From contig JACROW010000099.1 of assembly GCA_016214245.1 (NCBI GenBank), forward strand, positions 1 to 7,482: 7,482 bases of DNA. Direction: 5' to 3'. Below are positions 1-7,482 of this stretch, in pieces (within the stretch, counting starts at the first letter, position 1; every line of letters begins with the position of its first letter). Origin of the DNA: Candidatus Omnitrophota bacterium (GTDB taxonomy: Bacteria > Omnitrophota > Gorgyraeia > 2-01-FULL-45-10). The notes under the pieces were generated by a model. That model searched no databases. It worked only from the letters and a program-made list of their open reading frames with translations, and was not told where the DNA came from. A program made the position numbers and the translations under genes.

Positions 1-1087
1 AATTCACGTTATCTCCCGGCATGACCATCTCCACATCCTTAGGGAGAGTCACGATACCTGTGACGTCAGTGGTCCTGAAGTAAAACTGGGGACGATAGCC
101 GTTGAAGAATGGGGTGTGACGACCGCCTTCCTCTTTCGTAAGTATGTAAACCTCTGCCTTGAACTTGGTATGAGGGGTTATGGAACCCGGCTTTGCTAAG
201 ACCTGGCCTCTTTCCAGGTCCGCCTTCTCAACGCCCCTTAAGAGGACACCTATATTATCCCCGGCCTGGCCTGAATCGAGTATCTTTCTGAACATCTCTA
301 CCCCTGTTACTACGCTTTTCTTTGTAGGCTTTATACCCACTATCTCTATCTCTTCGCCTGTCTTTATCTGGCCCCGCTCTACTCTACCGGTGCCGACAGT
401 GCCCCTTCCCGTAATGGAGAAGACGTCCTCTATAGGCATCAAGAAGGGCTTATCTATATCGCGCTTTGGTGTGGGGATGAATGAGTCTACAGCATCCAGA
501 AGATCGAATATGCATTTTGTGGCGCCTGTGTCATCAGGTGAGGTCATCGCCTTTATGGCGCTCCCCTTTACGACAGGGGTCTTGTCTCCCGGGAACTGAT
601 ACTTGGTGAGGAGCTCCCTCACCTCTAACTCAACAAGGTCTATCAATTCCTTATCCTCAACTAAATCTGTCTTATTTAAGAATACTACTATTGAAGGGAC
701 GTTCACTTGGCGGGCTAAAAGGATGTGTTCTCTTGTCTGCGGCATTGGGCCATCTGCAGCGGATACTACTAAAATTGCGCCGTCCATCTGGGCTGCGCCT
801 GTTATCATATTCTTTATGAAGTCTGCGTGGCCCGGGCAGTCTATGTGGGCATAATGGCGCTTATCCGTCTCGTATTCTACGTGCGCCACAGCTATAGTCA
901 ATATCTTCGATTCGTCCCTGACAGTGCCTCCTTTAGCTATCTCAGCGTATGTTTTGGCTTGGGCCTTGCCCTGCTTGGCTAAGACATGTGTGATGGCTGA
1001 GGTAAGAGTGGTCTTGCCATGGTCTATGTGGCCAATTGTACCGACATTCACGTGCGGCTTGGTTCGAACAAAGGTTTCTTTTGCCAT
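1..1087 (-). CDS. tuf: Elongation factor Tu, 3' end beyond the window
   Basis: EF-Tu is the cytoplasmic GTPase that delivers aminoacyl-tRNA to the ribosomal A site. The window encodes residues 1-362 in one open frame. About 36 C-terminal residues, the end of beta-barrel domain 3, should lie beyond the left edge, judging from E. coli EF-Tu. Visible motifs are the P-loop GHIDHGKT (19-26), DCPGH (83-87), NKTD (138-141, E. coli has NKCD), a GSAIKA G5 motif and the domain 2 motif [13 protein letters not shown]. Domain 3 shows [22 protein letters not shown] and VMPGDN. The start [20 protein letters not shown] matches the family and follows a strong GGAGG. The odd part is switch I (about residues 49-72): the usual RGITI reads KILTI after [11 protein letters not shown] recall this form from PVC-group EF-Tu. 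Thr64 aligns with the magnesium-binding Thr. The gene is last in the visible operon, 18 bases after fusA. Confidence 0.97.
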   Translation of the reverse strand, partial: MAKETFVRTKPHVNVGTIGHIDHGKTTLTSAITHVLAKQGKAQAKTYAEIAKGGTVRDESKILTIAVAHVEYETDKRHYAHIDCPGHADFIKNMITGAAQMDGAILVVSAADGPMPQTREHILLARQVNVPSIVVFLNKTDLVEDKELIDLVELEVRELLTKYQFPGDKTPVVKGSAIKAMTSPDDTGATKCIFDLLDAVDSFIPTPKRDIDKPFLMPIEDVFSITGRGTVGTGRVERGQIKTGEEIEIVGIKPTKKSVVTGVEMFRKILDSGQAGDNIGVLLRGVEKADLERGQVLAKPGSITPHTKFKAEVYILTKEEGGRHTPFFNGYRPQFYFRTTDVTGIVTLPKDVEMVMPGDNVN

Positions 1088-1092
1088 AACTA

Positions 1093-1097
1093 CCTCC
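1093..1097 (-). promoter_or_regulatory. Shine-Dalgarno of tuf (GGAGG)
   Basis: The fusA-tuf gap reads AAAAAACTGGAGGTAGTT on the minus strand, placing GGAGG five bases before the tuf ATG. It is the only strong, well-spaced Shine-Dalgarno among the four starts in the window. This fits the high output expected of EF-Tu and fixes its start codon. Confidence 0.85.
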
Positions 1098-1105
1098 AGT
1101 TTTTT

Positions 1106-3232
1106 CTATTTACCCTTTAGATGACCGCTCAATTCGATAATCTTATCGGCTATATTTTTAGGCACTTCCTGATAGAAGGAAGGCTCCATTGTATAGGTTG
1201 CCCTACCCTGCGTTAGGCTTCTAACCTGCGTTGCGTAACCGAACATCTCGGATAGAGGCGCATGGCCTCGGATCGCCTTTAAATTTGCCCTGTCTTCAAT
1301 CGACGATATCCTTACCCTGCGGGAATTCAGGTCGCCGATGACATCGCCAAGATAATTTTCCGGAACGAGGACCTCCAGATCCATTATAGGCTCCAATAGT
1401 ATGGACCCGCCGTTCTTTAATCCCTCATTTAATGCGATTGAAGCGGCCATGTGAAATGCGATATCAGACGAATCCACCTCATGAAACGAGCCATCGATGA
1501 GTTTCACCTCTATATCAGTGACTGGATAACCGGCCAAGTAACCGTTTCCTGAGGCCTCGAGTGCTCCCTCTTTTACCGCCGGTATATACTCTTTCGGTAT
1601 GGCGCCGCCTATGATCTTACTTGTAAATATTATCCCCTCTCCTTTTTTTGCCGGGGCAATATCAAAAACGACATGGCCATATTGACCCCTGCCGCCGGTC
1701 TGCTGGATAAACTTACCTACAGCCCTCGTTGATTTCGTTATCGTCTCTTTATAAGCGACATGCGGCTTGTCTACATTGGCCGCCACATTGAATTCCCGCA
1801 ACAGGCGGTCGATTAGAATCTCGAGGTGTAGTTCCCCCATCCCGCTTATTATAGTCTGGCCGGTTTCTTTATTATACGAGACCTTGAAGGTCGGATCCTC
1901 TTCTTCTAGTCTATTCAGCGCAAGGCCGAGCCTCTCCTGGTCAGCCTTTGTCTTCGGTTCGATCGACATAGATATGACCGGCTCTGGAAAATGCATCGAC
2001 TCCAGGATTATGGGGCCTTCTTCATCGCAAATGGTGTCGCCGGTAATCGTCTTCTTTAAGCCGACAACGGCAACTATGTCGCCGGCCAGCGCCGTATCTA
2101 TTATCTCCTGTTTATTGGCGTGCATCTTTAATAACTTTCCTATGCGCTCTTTTGTATCTTTACTTGAATTGTAAACGTACTCCCCGGAATTTAAACGGCC
2201 GGAATATACCCTCAAATATGTCAATTTTCCGACGAATGGGTCAGCCTTTATCTTGAATATCAGGCCGCAGAACTTTTCGTCCTCTAAAGGCCTCCTTGTA
2301 ATCTCCTCGTGCGTCTCCGGATCCATGCCTTTAACAGGCGGTATGTCAACCGGAGACGGCAGATAATATGTTATCGCGTCGAGAAGCGGCTGTATGCCCT
2401 TATTCTTACTGGCGGCGCCGCACAGGATGGGCACGATCTTTCCGCTGATAGTAAGTTTCCGTATAAACTCCCGTATCTCGTTGGGATATATGCCCTTCTC
2501 ATGTATATAGCGCTCCATCACGGTTTCATCAACCTCACCCAATTTCTCTATCAGATCATGCCTGTGCTTACTTGCGGTCGCTTTGAGCTCCTCCGGTATC
2601 TCCCGGACTTCTAAAGATACATTCTCATCCTCGCCACTAAAAATTACCGCCTTCATCGTTATGAGATCGATGATGCCGGAAAATTTGTTTTCTGAACCGA
2701 TTGCTATCTGCACGGGTACGGCGACTGCGCCCAGCCTTGCGCGTATCTCGTCTATGACCTTGAAATAGTTCGCGCCGGTCCTGTCCATCTTATTTATGAA
2801 AGCTATCCGGGGAACTTTATACTTATCGGCCTGGCGCCACACGGTCTCCGACTGCGGCTGCACTCCTCCGACAGCACAGAATATCACGACCGCTCCATCC
2901 AGGACCTTGAGAGACCGCTCTACCTCGGCCGTGAAATCGACATGGCCTGGCGTATCGATTATATTTATGGACTTATCTTTCCAGAAGCATGTTGTCGCGG
3001 CGCTCGTTATCGTTATCCCGCGCTCCTGTTCCTGAACCATCCAGTCCATGACAGCAGTACCCTCATCGACCTCTCCGATCTTATAGATCTTCCCTGTGTG
3101 ATACAAAAGCCTTTCGGTCGTGGTCGTCTTTCCGGCATCTATATGGGCGATTATGCCTATATTCCTTATATTCTCTATCCGCGAATCAGTTGTCATCTTT
3201 ACATTATCTATCGTTAATATGTCTTGTGCCAT
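1106..3232 (-). CDS. fusA: Elongation factor G
   Basis: EF-G is the translocase GTPase that moves tRNA and mRNA through the ribosome and, with RRF, splits post-termination ribosomes. At 708 residues it is slightly longer than the usual 690-704. The G domain shows P-loop AHIDAGKT (29-36), switch I RGITI (71-75), DTPGH (93-97) and NKMD (147-150), with the [18 protein letters not shown] signature between the last two. Domains II-III follow (roughly 310-500, with [10 protein letters not shown]). Domain IV has [22 protein letters not shown] and the tip-region [10 protein letters not shown]. Domain V has [21 protein letters not shown] and [19 protein letters not shown]. This is a canonical EF-G, not a diverged EF-G2. 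The start is uncertain: the first ATG (3230-3232) gives about 12 extra N-terminal residues and has only a weak GAAG-like site, while ATG 3194-3196 would give a standard N-terminus but also lacks a clear site. It starts 12 bases after the rpsG stop. Confidence 0.97.
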   Translation of the reverse strand: MAQDILTIDNVKMTTDSRIENIRNIGIIAHIDAGKTTTTERLLYHTGKIYKIGEVDEGTAVMDWMVQEQERGITITSAATTCFWKDKSINIIDTPGHVDFTAEVERSLKVLDGAVVIFCAVGGVQPQSETVWRQADKYKVPRIAFINKMDRTGANYFKVIDEIRARLGAVAVPVQIAIGSENKFSGIIDLITMKAVIFSGEDENVSLEVREIPEELKATASKHRHDLIEKLGEVDETVMERYIHEKGIYPNEIREFIRKLTISGKIVPILCGAASKNKGIQPLLDAITYYLPSPVDIPPVKGMDPETHEEITRRPLEDEKFCGLIFKIKADPFVGKLTYLRVYSGRLNSGEYVYNSSKDTKERIGKLLKMHANKQEIIDTALAGDIVAVVGLKKTITGDTICDEEGPIILESMHFPEPVISMSIEPKTKADQERLGLALNRLEEEDPTFKVSYNKETGQTIISGMGELHLEILIDRLLREFNVAANVDKPHVAYKETITKSTRAVGKFIQQTGGRGQYGHVVFDIAPAKKGEGIIFTSKIIGGAIPKEYIPAVKEGALEASGNGYLAGYPVTDIEVKLIDGSFHEVDSSDIAFHMAASIALNEGLKNGGSILLEPIMDLEVLVPENYLGDVIGDLNSRRVRISSIEDRANLKAIRGHAPLSEMFGYATQVRSLTQGRATYTMEPSFYQEVPKNIADKIIELSGHLKGK

Positions 3233-3244
3233 CGTTCTTCATTT

Positions 3245-3712
3245 CTACCATCTATAATGCGCGAAGGCCTTGTTTGCCTCGGCCATCTTATGAGTATCGT
3301 CTCTTTTCTTTATCGCCAGGCCCTCGCCTTTATAGGCGTCCAGCATTTCAAGAGCGAGCTTTATCTCCATCGGCTTGCCTTTCTTGACCCGCGCGAAATT
3401 TCTTATCCAGCGCATGGCAATGGAGATACCGCGCTCCTGCTTGACATCGACAGGCACTTGGTATGTCGCGCCGCCGATCCTGCGCGGCTTCACTTCCAAT
3501 AACGGCCTTACATTATCCAGCGCCTTTTGAAAGGCCTCTAAGCCTTGTTTTCCTGTCTTCTCGCTCAATATATCGAAACACTTGTAAACTATCTTTTCTG
3601 CGGTAGCCCTCTTTCCCCGCGTCATGATAATATTTATGAATTTCGCCACAGTGACATTATTATATTTAGGATCCGGGATGATCTCCCTCTTCTCTGCCCT
3701 TCTTCTTCTCAT
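3245..3712 (-). CDS. rpsG: 30S ribosomal protein S7
   Basis: S7 is a primary 16S rRNA-binding protein that starts assembly of the 30S head and lies near the E site and mRNA exit channel. It has 155 residues, against about 156 in most bacteria. Family motifs run in order: N-terminal basic [67 protein letters not shown] and the C-terminal [13 protein letters not shown]. The start lacks the Pro that usually follows Met (MPRRR in many species). The ATG (3710-3712) is the only plausible start, since no in-frame ATG or GTG occurs between it and rpsL. It lies 20 bases after rpsL, with only a weak GAGAGTGA-type ribosome site. In E. coli S7 represses translation of its own str operon; I see no obvious equivalent structure in this short spacer. 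Confidence 0.98.
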   Translation of the reverse strand: MRRRRAEKREIIPDPKYNNVTVAKFINIIMTRGKRATAEKIVYKCFDILSEKTGKQGLEAFQKALDNVRPLLEVKPRRIGGATYQVPVDVKQERGISIAMRWIRNFARVKKGKPMEIKLALEMLDAYKGEGLAIKKRDDTHKMAEANKAFAHYRW

Positions 3713-3732
3713 ATCGTCACTCTCATGCCTTC

Positions 3733-4128
3733 TTAAGCGGCTTTAGCGGCCGCTTTCTCCTTTGGCCTCTTCGCGCCGTATTTCGACCTGGACTTTTTTT
3801 TTTTTTTTTCGCCCGCCGTATCCAAAACCCCCCTTACGATATGATATCTGACTCCCGGCAGGTCCTTAACCCTGCCGCCCCTCACCAGAACTATAGAGTG
3901 CTCCTGCAGATTATGGCCGACACCAGGAATATACGCGGTGACCTCTACAGAATTTGTGAGCCTCACCCTCGCAACCTTTCTCAATGCAGAGTTAGGCTTC
4001 TTGGGCGTCTGGGTCTTCACCTGAAGACATACACCCCGCCTCTGCGGCGAACCTCTAAGCGCCGGTGATTTACTCTTGCCCTTGAATTGCTCTCTACCCA
4101 GCCTTATCAGCTGATTTATCGTCGGCAT
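3733..4128 (-). CDS. rpsL: 30S ribosomal protein S12
   Basis: S12 lies at the 30S decoding centre and influences tRNA-selection accuracy. It has 131 residues (124 in E. coli), with a short Lys/Ala-rich extension after KRPK. Motifs include MPTINQLI at the start, [38 protein letters not shown] and [18 protein letters not shown]. Lys43 and Lys88, where substitutions give streptomycin resistance in E. coli, both have the wild-type residue. Asp89 is the conserved residue that is methylthiolated in some bacteria. The segment between LDTAG and RSKYG is EKKKKKS, encoded by a run of 16 A's. It has the same length as the usual seven-residue linker, so the frame is intact. The first 35 bases overlap the end of rpoC in another frame. 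The MPTINQLI start is family-typical, so the overlap looks real. Confidence 0.98.
   Translation of the reverse strand: MPTINQLIRLGREQFKGKSKSPALRGSPQRRGVCLQVKTQTPKKPNSALRKVARVRLTNSVEVTAYIPGVGHNLQEHSIVLVRGGRVKDLPGVRYHIVRGVLDTAGEKKKKKSRSKYGAKRPKEKAAAKAA
3794..3809 (-). repeat. Homopolymer run of 16 A's inside rpsL
   Basis: Sixteen consecutive T's on the plus strand read as GAA followed by AAA codons and AAG on the coding strand, giving Glu and five Lys in S12. The genomic frame restores the conserved [10 protein letters not shown] after the run. Long A-runs in coding sequence are known places for polymerase slippage and sequencing error. Here the encoded length matches the family, so the count of 16 is probably right. 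Confidence 0.9.
4094..4128 (-). other. 35-base overlap of rpoC end and rpsL start
   Basis: The same bases encode the last 11 residues and TAG stop of beta' ([10 protein letters not shown] is the tail) and the first S12 residues ([11 protein letters not shown]) in a different frame. The S12 N-terminus is conserved, so the poorly conserved beta' tail probably extended into rpsL. Such an overlap could couple translation of the two genes. Confidence 0.88.
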
Positions 4129-7100
4129 TCTTCTCGTCTTCTCCCTTTATCTTCTCCTCAGAGACATTCTTGACCATCGTTATATCTCTATGAGTCTCAA
4201 AACCGGTCCCAGCCGGGATGAGATGGCCCATGATTATATTCTCTTTTAAGCCGCGCAGGGTGTCTACCCTTCCGCCTGCGGCGGCCTCCGTCAAAACCCT
4301 CGTCGTCTCCTGGAAGCTTGCCGCGGATATGAAGCTCTCTGTGTTTAATGAGGCCTTTGTAATGCCGAGCAGAATGGGCGTCGCGCTGGCAGCCTTGCCC
4401 TTTTTCTTTACGACCTTCCTGTTTTCTTCTATATATATGATCTTATCGACCTGCTGCCCAGTCAAGAAAATGGTATCACCCGGATCCACCTCTATGTGCT
4501 TATCATTGATATTGACGCCCTGCAGCCTATAGACCTCCTGGACTTCGTTCACGAGGTATTCCTGAAGTGCCTTATCTCCGGATACCCTCAATATATCCTG
4601 GGGCACCACAGGGCCGTCTATCAACTGTTGTCCCGCATATACCTTATCACCTTTATAAACGTTAAGATGCTTGCCGTGAGGAATTATATATTCCTTCTTC
4701 ATGCCTGTGGTCGACTTTATTATAACCCGTTTCTGTCCTCTTTTGGATTCTCCAAACTCAACGACGCCGTCGATCTCGCTTATGATCGCCGGGTCTTTAG
4801 GCCGTCTCGCTTCAAAAAGCTCAGCGACTCTCGGCAGTCCTCCGGTGATATCTTTCGTCTTCGTGATAACCCTGGGTGTCTTGGCTAATATGTCGCCGCC
4901 GGAGATGCTCTTCCCGTCATTAACCACGATGTGCGCACCGGCAGGGATAGGGTATATCGCCAAGACTTCTCCCTTGTCATTCAGAACGAGTATCTGGGGA
5001 TGGTAGTCTCCTTTATGTTCCACTATAACCCTATTCTTCAATCTGGTTGCAGGGTCGAGTTCTTCCCTCATCGTAACGCCTTCTTTGATGTCCTCAAATC
5101 TCAATCTGCCAGATACCTCGCTAAGGATGGGAACCATATACGGATCCCATTTAACGAATACCGTTCCCTCGCCCACCTCTTTTCCGTCTTCCACTCTTAT
5201 GAGAGCGCCCTGGGGCACTGTATGCCGCTCTAACTCTCTTTCATGGGAGTCGTTTATGCTTATCTGGCCATTCCTGTTTAAGACGATGAGCTCCCCTTCC
5301 TTCTTGGTCTTCACGACCTTCAGATTATGATATTTCACAAAACCTTTATTCTTTGATTCTATGTAGGACTGCTCCACGATCCTGCTTGCCGTTCCGCCGA
5401 TGTGGAATGTTCTCATCGTAAGCTGGGTCCCTGGTTCGCCTATAGATTGCGCCGCGATAATCCCCGCTGCCGTCCCGAGCTCGACGAGTTTGCCAGTTGA
5501 CAAATCCCTCCCGTAACATCTTGCGCAGACGCCGTGTTCTGCCTCGCAGGTCAGAACGCTCCTTATCCTTATCTTCTCAATGCCTGCCTCTTCTATCTGG
5601 CTGGCCTTCTCTTCGCTTACCTCAGCCCCGGCCTCAACCAGGACTGTATCTGTAATGACATCGACTATATTGTCGAGCGCAACCCTGCCTATTATCCTTT
5701 CGGAAAGTTTCACCACTATCTCATCGCCCTCGATTATGGCGCTTATCAAGATCCCATTCAGTGTGCCGCAATCCTCTATAGTGATGATGACGTCCTGCGC
5801 CACATCTACAAGGCGCCGGGTAAGGTATCCCGAGTCTGCCGTCTTCAGCGCTGTGTCTGCCAGGCCTTTTCTTGCGCCATGCGTCGATATGAAATACTCC
5901 AGGACTGTCAGGCCTTCTCTAAAATTCGCCGTGATGGGCGTCTCGATGATCTCACCGGAAGGTTTCGCCATAAGGCCCCTCATGCCTGCTAGTTGTCTTA
6001 TCTGCAGCTTAGATCCCCGCGCGCCGGAGTCCGCCATCATGAAGATCGGATTGAATGGATCTAATTCCTGAAATACGAGATCCGAAACGTCATCGGTAGT
6101 GTGCGTCCATAAATCTATGACCTTATTATACCGCTCCCTGTCGGTTATGAGGCCCCTCTTATATTGGTCCTCCACATGCTCGACATCGGCCTTCGTCTTC
6201 TCGAGGTACTCCTTCTTCTTTTTCGGTATCTTAAGATCATCTACTGATATGGAGAGTCCAGCCTTGGTCGCTTCGTCAAAACCGATCCTTTTCATATCAT
6301 CTAACAGTTTTATGACTGCGTGATGCCCTTTCAGGTTGTAACATTTATTGACGATCCTAGCGAGCTTGGACTTGCTCATCATCTCGTTTACAAATTCCAT
6401 GCCGTCGGGCAGGATCTGATTAAAGAGGACCCTCCCGACCGTCGTATCGATGAGCTTTGGGCCTATCTCGACTTTTATCTTTGCGTGCAATTCTATCTCT
6501 TCGTCCTGATACGCTACTATCACTTCATCCGGTGAGCTGAAGCGCTTCCCTTCCCCTTTGGCGCCCTCCTTCTCCTTCGTCAAATAATGGCATCCCAGAA
6601 CGATATCCTGAGTCGGCGTGGTAATAGGCCTGCCGTCAGCCGGTGAGAATATATTGTTGGACGCCAGCATCAGAAGCCTGGATTCCATCTGCGCCTCTGC
6701 CGACAACGGCACGTGCACTGCCATCTGATCGCCATCGAAATCCGCGTTAAACGCAGTGCAGACCAATGGATGGATTCTTATGGCGTTGCCTTCGATCAAT
6801 ATCGGCTGAAATGCCTGTATGCCAAGCCGGTGAAGGGTTGGTGCCCTGTTAAGTAGAATGGGGTGGTCTTTGATGACATCGTCGAGCATGTCCCATACTT
6901 CCAGTTTTGCCTTCTCCACCATCTTCTTTGCACTCTTTATGGTATGGACGAATCCTTTCTCTTTCAATTTTTTTATTATGAAGGGCTCGAAGAGTTCAAG
7001 CGCCATCTTCTTCGGAAGGCCGCATTCGTTCAATTTCAGTTCCGGCCCGATCACGATAACGCTTCGGCCGGAATAATCGACACGCTTGCCAAGAAGGTTC

Positions 7101-7482
7101 TGCCTGAACCTGCCCTGTTTCCCTTTGAGCATATCGCTCAACGACTTTAGCGGCCTATTGCCGGGGCCCAATACAGCCCTTCCGTGCCTGCCGTTATCGA
7201 ATAGTGCGTCGACAGCTTCCTGCAGCATCCTTTTTTCATTCCTTATAATTATCTCAGGAGCCTTCAATTCCATCAATTTTTTAAGCCTGTTATTCCTGTT
7301 GATCACCCGGCGATATAGATCGTTCAGATCGCTCGTCGCAAACCTGCCGCCGTCCAAGGGAACGAGAGGCCTTAAATCCGGAGGTATGACAGGTATGATA
7401 TCCAGTATCATCCATTCCGGCTTATTCCCGGAATTCTTAAATACCTCTATCAGCCGTAACATTTTTACATGCTTCTTCTGGG
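4094..7482 (-). CDS. rpoC: RNA polymerase beta' subunit, 5' end beyond the window
   Basis: Beta' forms the catalytic cleft of bacterial RNA polymerase with beta. The frame stays open to the right edge; upstream of the Met codon at 7460-7462 it continues as QKKHVK, so that Met is internal. About 230 N-terminal residues, with the first zinc site, are missing. Counting that Met as 1: [17 protein letters not shown] (36-52), [11 protein letters not shown] (125-135), catalytic NADFDGD (239-245), bridge helix about 520-553, second zinc site Cys565, Cys639, Cys646, Cys649, and trigger loop TMRTFH (682-687; Met683, Arg684, His687 match E. coli 932, 933, 936). An insertion of about 175 residues (693-868) resembles SI3. 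The C-terminal core ends [15 protein letters not shown] and LIPAGTG, then a charged tail. After NDKHIEV (residue 992) the usual IVRQML-type segment of about 12 residues is absent. The gene leads directly into rpsL. Confidence 0.98.
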   Translation of the reverse strand, partial: QKKHVKMLRLIEVFKNSGNKPEWMILDIIPVIPPDLRPLVPLDGGRFATSDLNDLYRRVINRNNRLKKLMELKAPEIIIRNEKRMLQEAVDALFDNGRHGRAVLGPGNRPLKSLSDMLKGKQGRFRQNLLGKRVDYSGRSVIVIGPELKLNECGLPKKMALELFEPFIIKKLKEKGFVHTIKSAKKMVEKAKLEVWDMLDDVIKDHPILLNRAPTLHRLGIQAFQPILIEGNAIRIHPLVCTAFNADFDGDQMAVHVPLSAEAQMESRLLMLASNNIFSPADGRPITTPTQDIVLGCHYLTKEKEGAKGEGKRFSSPDEVIVAYQDEEIELHAKIKVEIGPKLIDTTVGRVLFNQILPDGMEFVNEMMSKSKLARIVNKCYNLKGHHAVIKLLDDMKRIGFDEATKAGLSISVDDLKIPKKKKEYLEKTKADVEHVEDQYKRGLITDRERYNKVIDLWTHTTDDVSDLVFQELDPFNPIFMMADSGARGSKLQIRQLAGMRGLMAKPSGEIIETPITANFREGLTVLEYFISTHGARKGLADTALKTADSGYLTRRLVDVAQDVIITIEDCGTLNGILISAIIEGDEIVVKLSERIIGRVALDNIVDVITDTVLVEAGAEVSEEKASQIEEAGIEKIRIRSVLTCEAEHGVCARCYGRDLSTGKLVELGTAAGIIAAQSIGEPGTQLTMRTFHIGGTASRIVEQSYIESKNKGFVKYHNLKVVKTKKEGELIVLNRNGQISINDSHERELERHTVPQGALIRVEDGKEVGEGTVFVKWDPYMVPILSEVSGRLRFEDIKEGVTMREELDPATRLKNRVIVEHKGDYHPQILVLNDKGEVLAIYPIPAGAHIVVNDGKSISGGDILAKTPRVITKTKDITGGLPRVAELFEARRPKDPAIISEIDGVVEFGESKRGQKRVIIKSTTGMKKEYIIPHGKHLNVYKGDKVYAGQQLIDGPVVPQDILRVSGDKALQEYLVNEVQEVYRLQGVNINDKHIEVDPGDTIFLTGQQVDKIIYIEENRKVVKKKGKAASATPILLGITKASLNTESFISAASFQETTRVLTEAAAGGRVDTLRGLKENIIMGHLIPAGTGFETHRDITMVKNVSEEKIKGEDEKNADDKSADKAG
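4129..4145 (-). promoter_or_regulatory. Purine-rich leader of rpsL within rpoC
   Basis: Upstream of the rpsL ATG, on the minus strand, the sequence reads GGGAGAAGACGAGAAGA and lies wholly inside the beta' tail-coding region. GGGAG stands 12 bases from the ATG, rather far, while GAGAAG sits almost against it. This is a possible weak ribosome-binding region, perhaps helped by ribosomes finishing rpoC. Confidence 0.4.
4859..5386 (-). other. SI3-like insertion in the beta' trigger loop
   Basis: Between FHIGGTA of the trigger loop and [20 protein letters not shown] there are about 175 extra residues. Bacillus and Thermus join these two parts almost directly. In E. coli the same place holds SI3 (about 188 residues). 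The insert contains lipoyl/barrel-sandwich-like stretches such as [17 protein letters not shown] and [19 protein letters not shown], whose similarity suggests two related subdomains, as in SI3. Borders are approximate. Confidence 0.8.

Larger units (their letters stand above)
1..7482 (-). other. Merged rpoC-str operon segment
   Basis: Five genes share one strand, with junctions of -35, 20, 12 and 18 bases (rpoC/rpsL, rpsL/rpsG, rpsG/fusA, fusA/tuf). None of these spacers has room for a terminator hairpin and a promoter, and I saw no clear -35/-10 pair in the rpoC 3' end. I infer one transcript, with rpoB expected to the right. Neither end of the unit is in view. Confidence 0.8.

Noticed and set aside
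1..5. Window beginning AATTC as an EcoRI-cut end
   Set aside because: tuf is simply interrupted here, and several GAATTC sites occur uncut inside the window (near 1323, 1792 and 7431). Coincidence cannot be excluded.
1..1087. tuf as a broken or frameshifted copy
   Set aside because: The frame is continuous from the ATG to base 2 with all GTPase motifs and domains 2-3. It only lacks a stop because the window ends.
3785..3809. Plus-strand T16 run as an intrinsic terminator
   Set aside because: No GC-rich hairpin directly precedes the T's on the plus strand, there is no plus-strand gene to end, and the run encodes the lysines of S12.
4482..4487. BamHI-type GGATCC at the beta' deletion junction as a cloning scar
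   Set aside because: GGATCC also occurs elsewhere in the window (for example in rpsG near 3669 and in fusA near 1895 and 2320), and at this place it simply encodes part of Val-Asp-Pro. Its presence at the junction is weak evidence.
180..7150. Many plus-strand open frames of 60-163 codons
   Set aside because: All lie opposite rpoC, rpsL, rpsG, fusA or tuf, whose conserved proteins account for the DNA. Their translations show no recognisable domain and are Ser/Leu/Pro-rich, as expected of antisense frames.
7460..7462. Met codon as the true rpoC start
   Set aside because: The frame stays open upstream to the window edge with family-like residues (QKKHVK), and beta' needs about 230 more N-terminal residues. 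The Met is internal.

Overview
The window is a solid run of core transcription and translation genes, all on the minus strand. In transcription order (right to left) they are: rpoC (RNA polymerase beta', 5' end beyond the right edge), rpsL (ribosomal protein S12), rpsG (S7), fusA (elongation factor G) and tuf (elongation factor Tu, 3' end beyond the left edge). There is no RNA gene, mobile element, CRISPR array or phage gene, and no gene-free stretch longer than 20 bases. I found no convincing promoter or intrinsic terminator. The plus strand carries no believable gene.

Layout: rpoC 7482-4094 overlaps rpsL 4128-3733 by 35 bases. A 20-base gap leads to rpsG 3712-3245, a 12-base gap to fusA 3232-1106, and an 18-base gap to tuf 1087-1. 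This tight packing suggests one co-transcribed unit joining the rpoBC (beta) operon to the str operon (rpsL-rpsG-fusA-tuf). Those are separate in E. coli but adjacent in many other bacteria. Together the genes supply the catalytic half of RNA polymerase, two small-subunit proteins (decoding centre and head) and the two main elongation GTPases.

Organism: a bacterium. Three clues point to a Gram-negative lineage near the PVC superphylum (Planctomycetes-Verrucomicrobia-Chlamydiae), possibly Candidatus Omnitrophota. EF-Tu has a switch I of the AKGGTVRD...[10 protein letters not shown] type, which I recall from PVC-group EF-Tu, instead of the usual RGITI form. Beta' carries a large insertion in the trigger loop, like E. 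coli SI3. Isoleucine is written mostly as ATA even in tuf. The phylum guess rests on remembered families, not on a search, and is tentative.

This is mostly an ordinary housekeeping region, and I see no new multi-gene system. Points worth checking are: an apparent in-frame loss of about 12 normally conserved residues near the beta' C-terminus; the non-canonical EF-Tu switch I; a run of 16 A's inside rpsL; the rpoC/rpsL overlap, where the beta' tail also serves as rpsL leader and start; and an unclear N-terminal start for EF-G.
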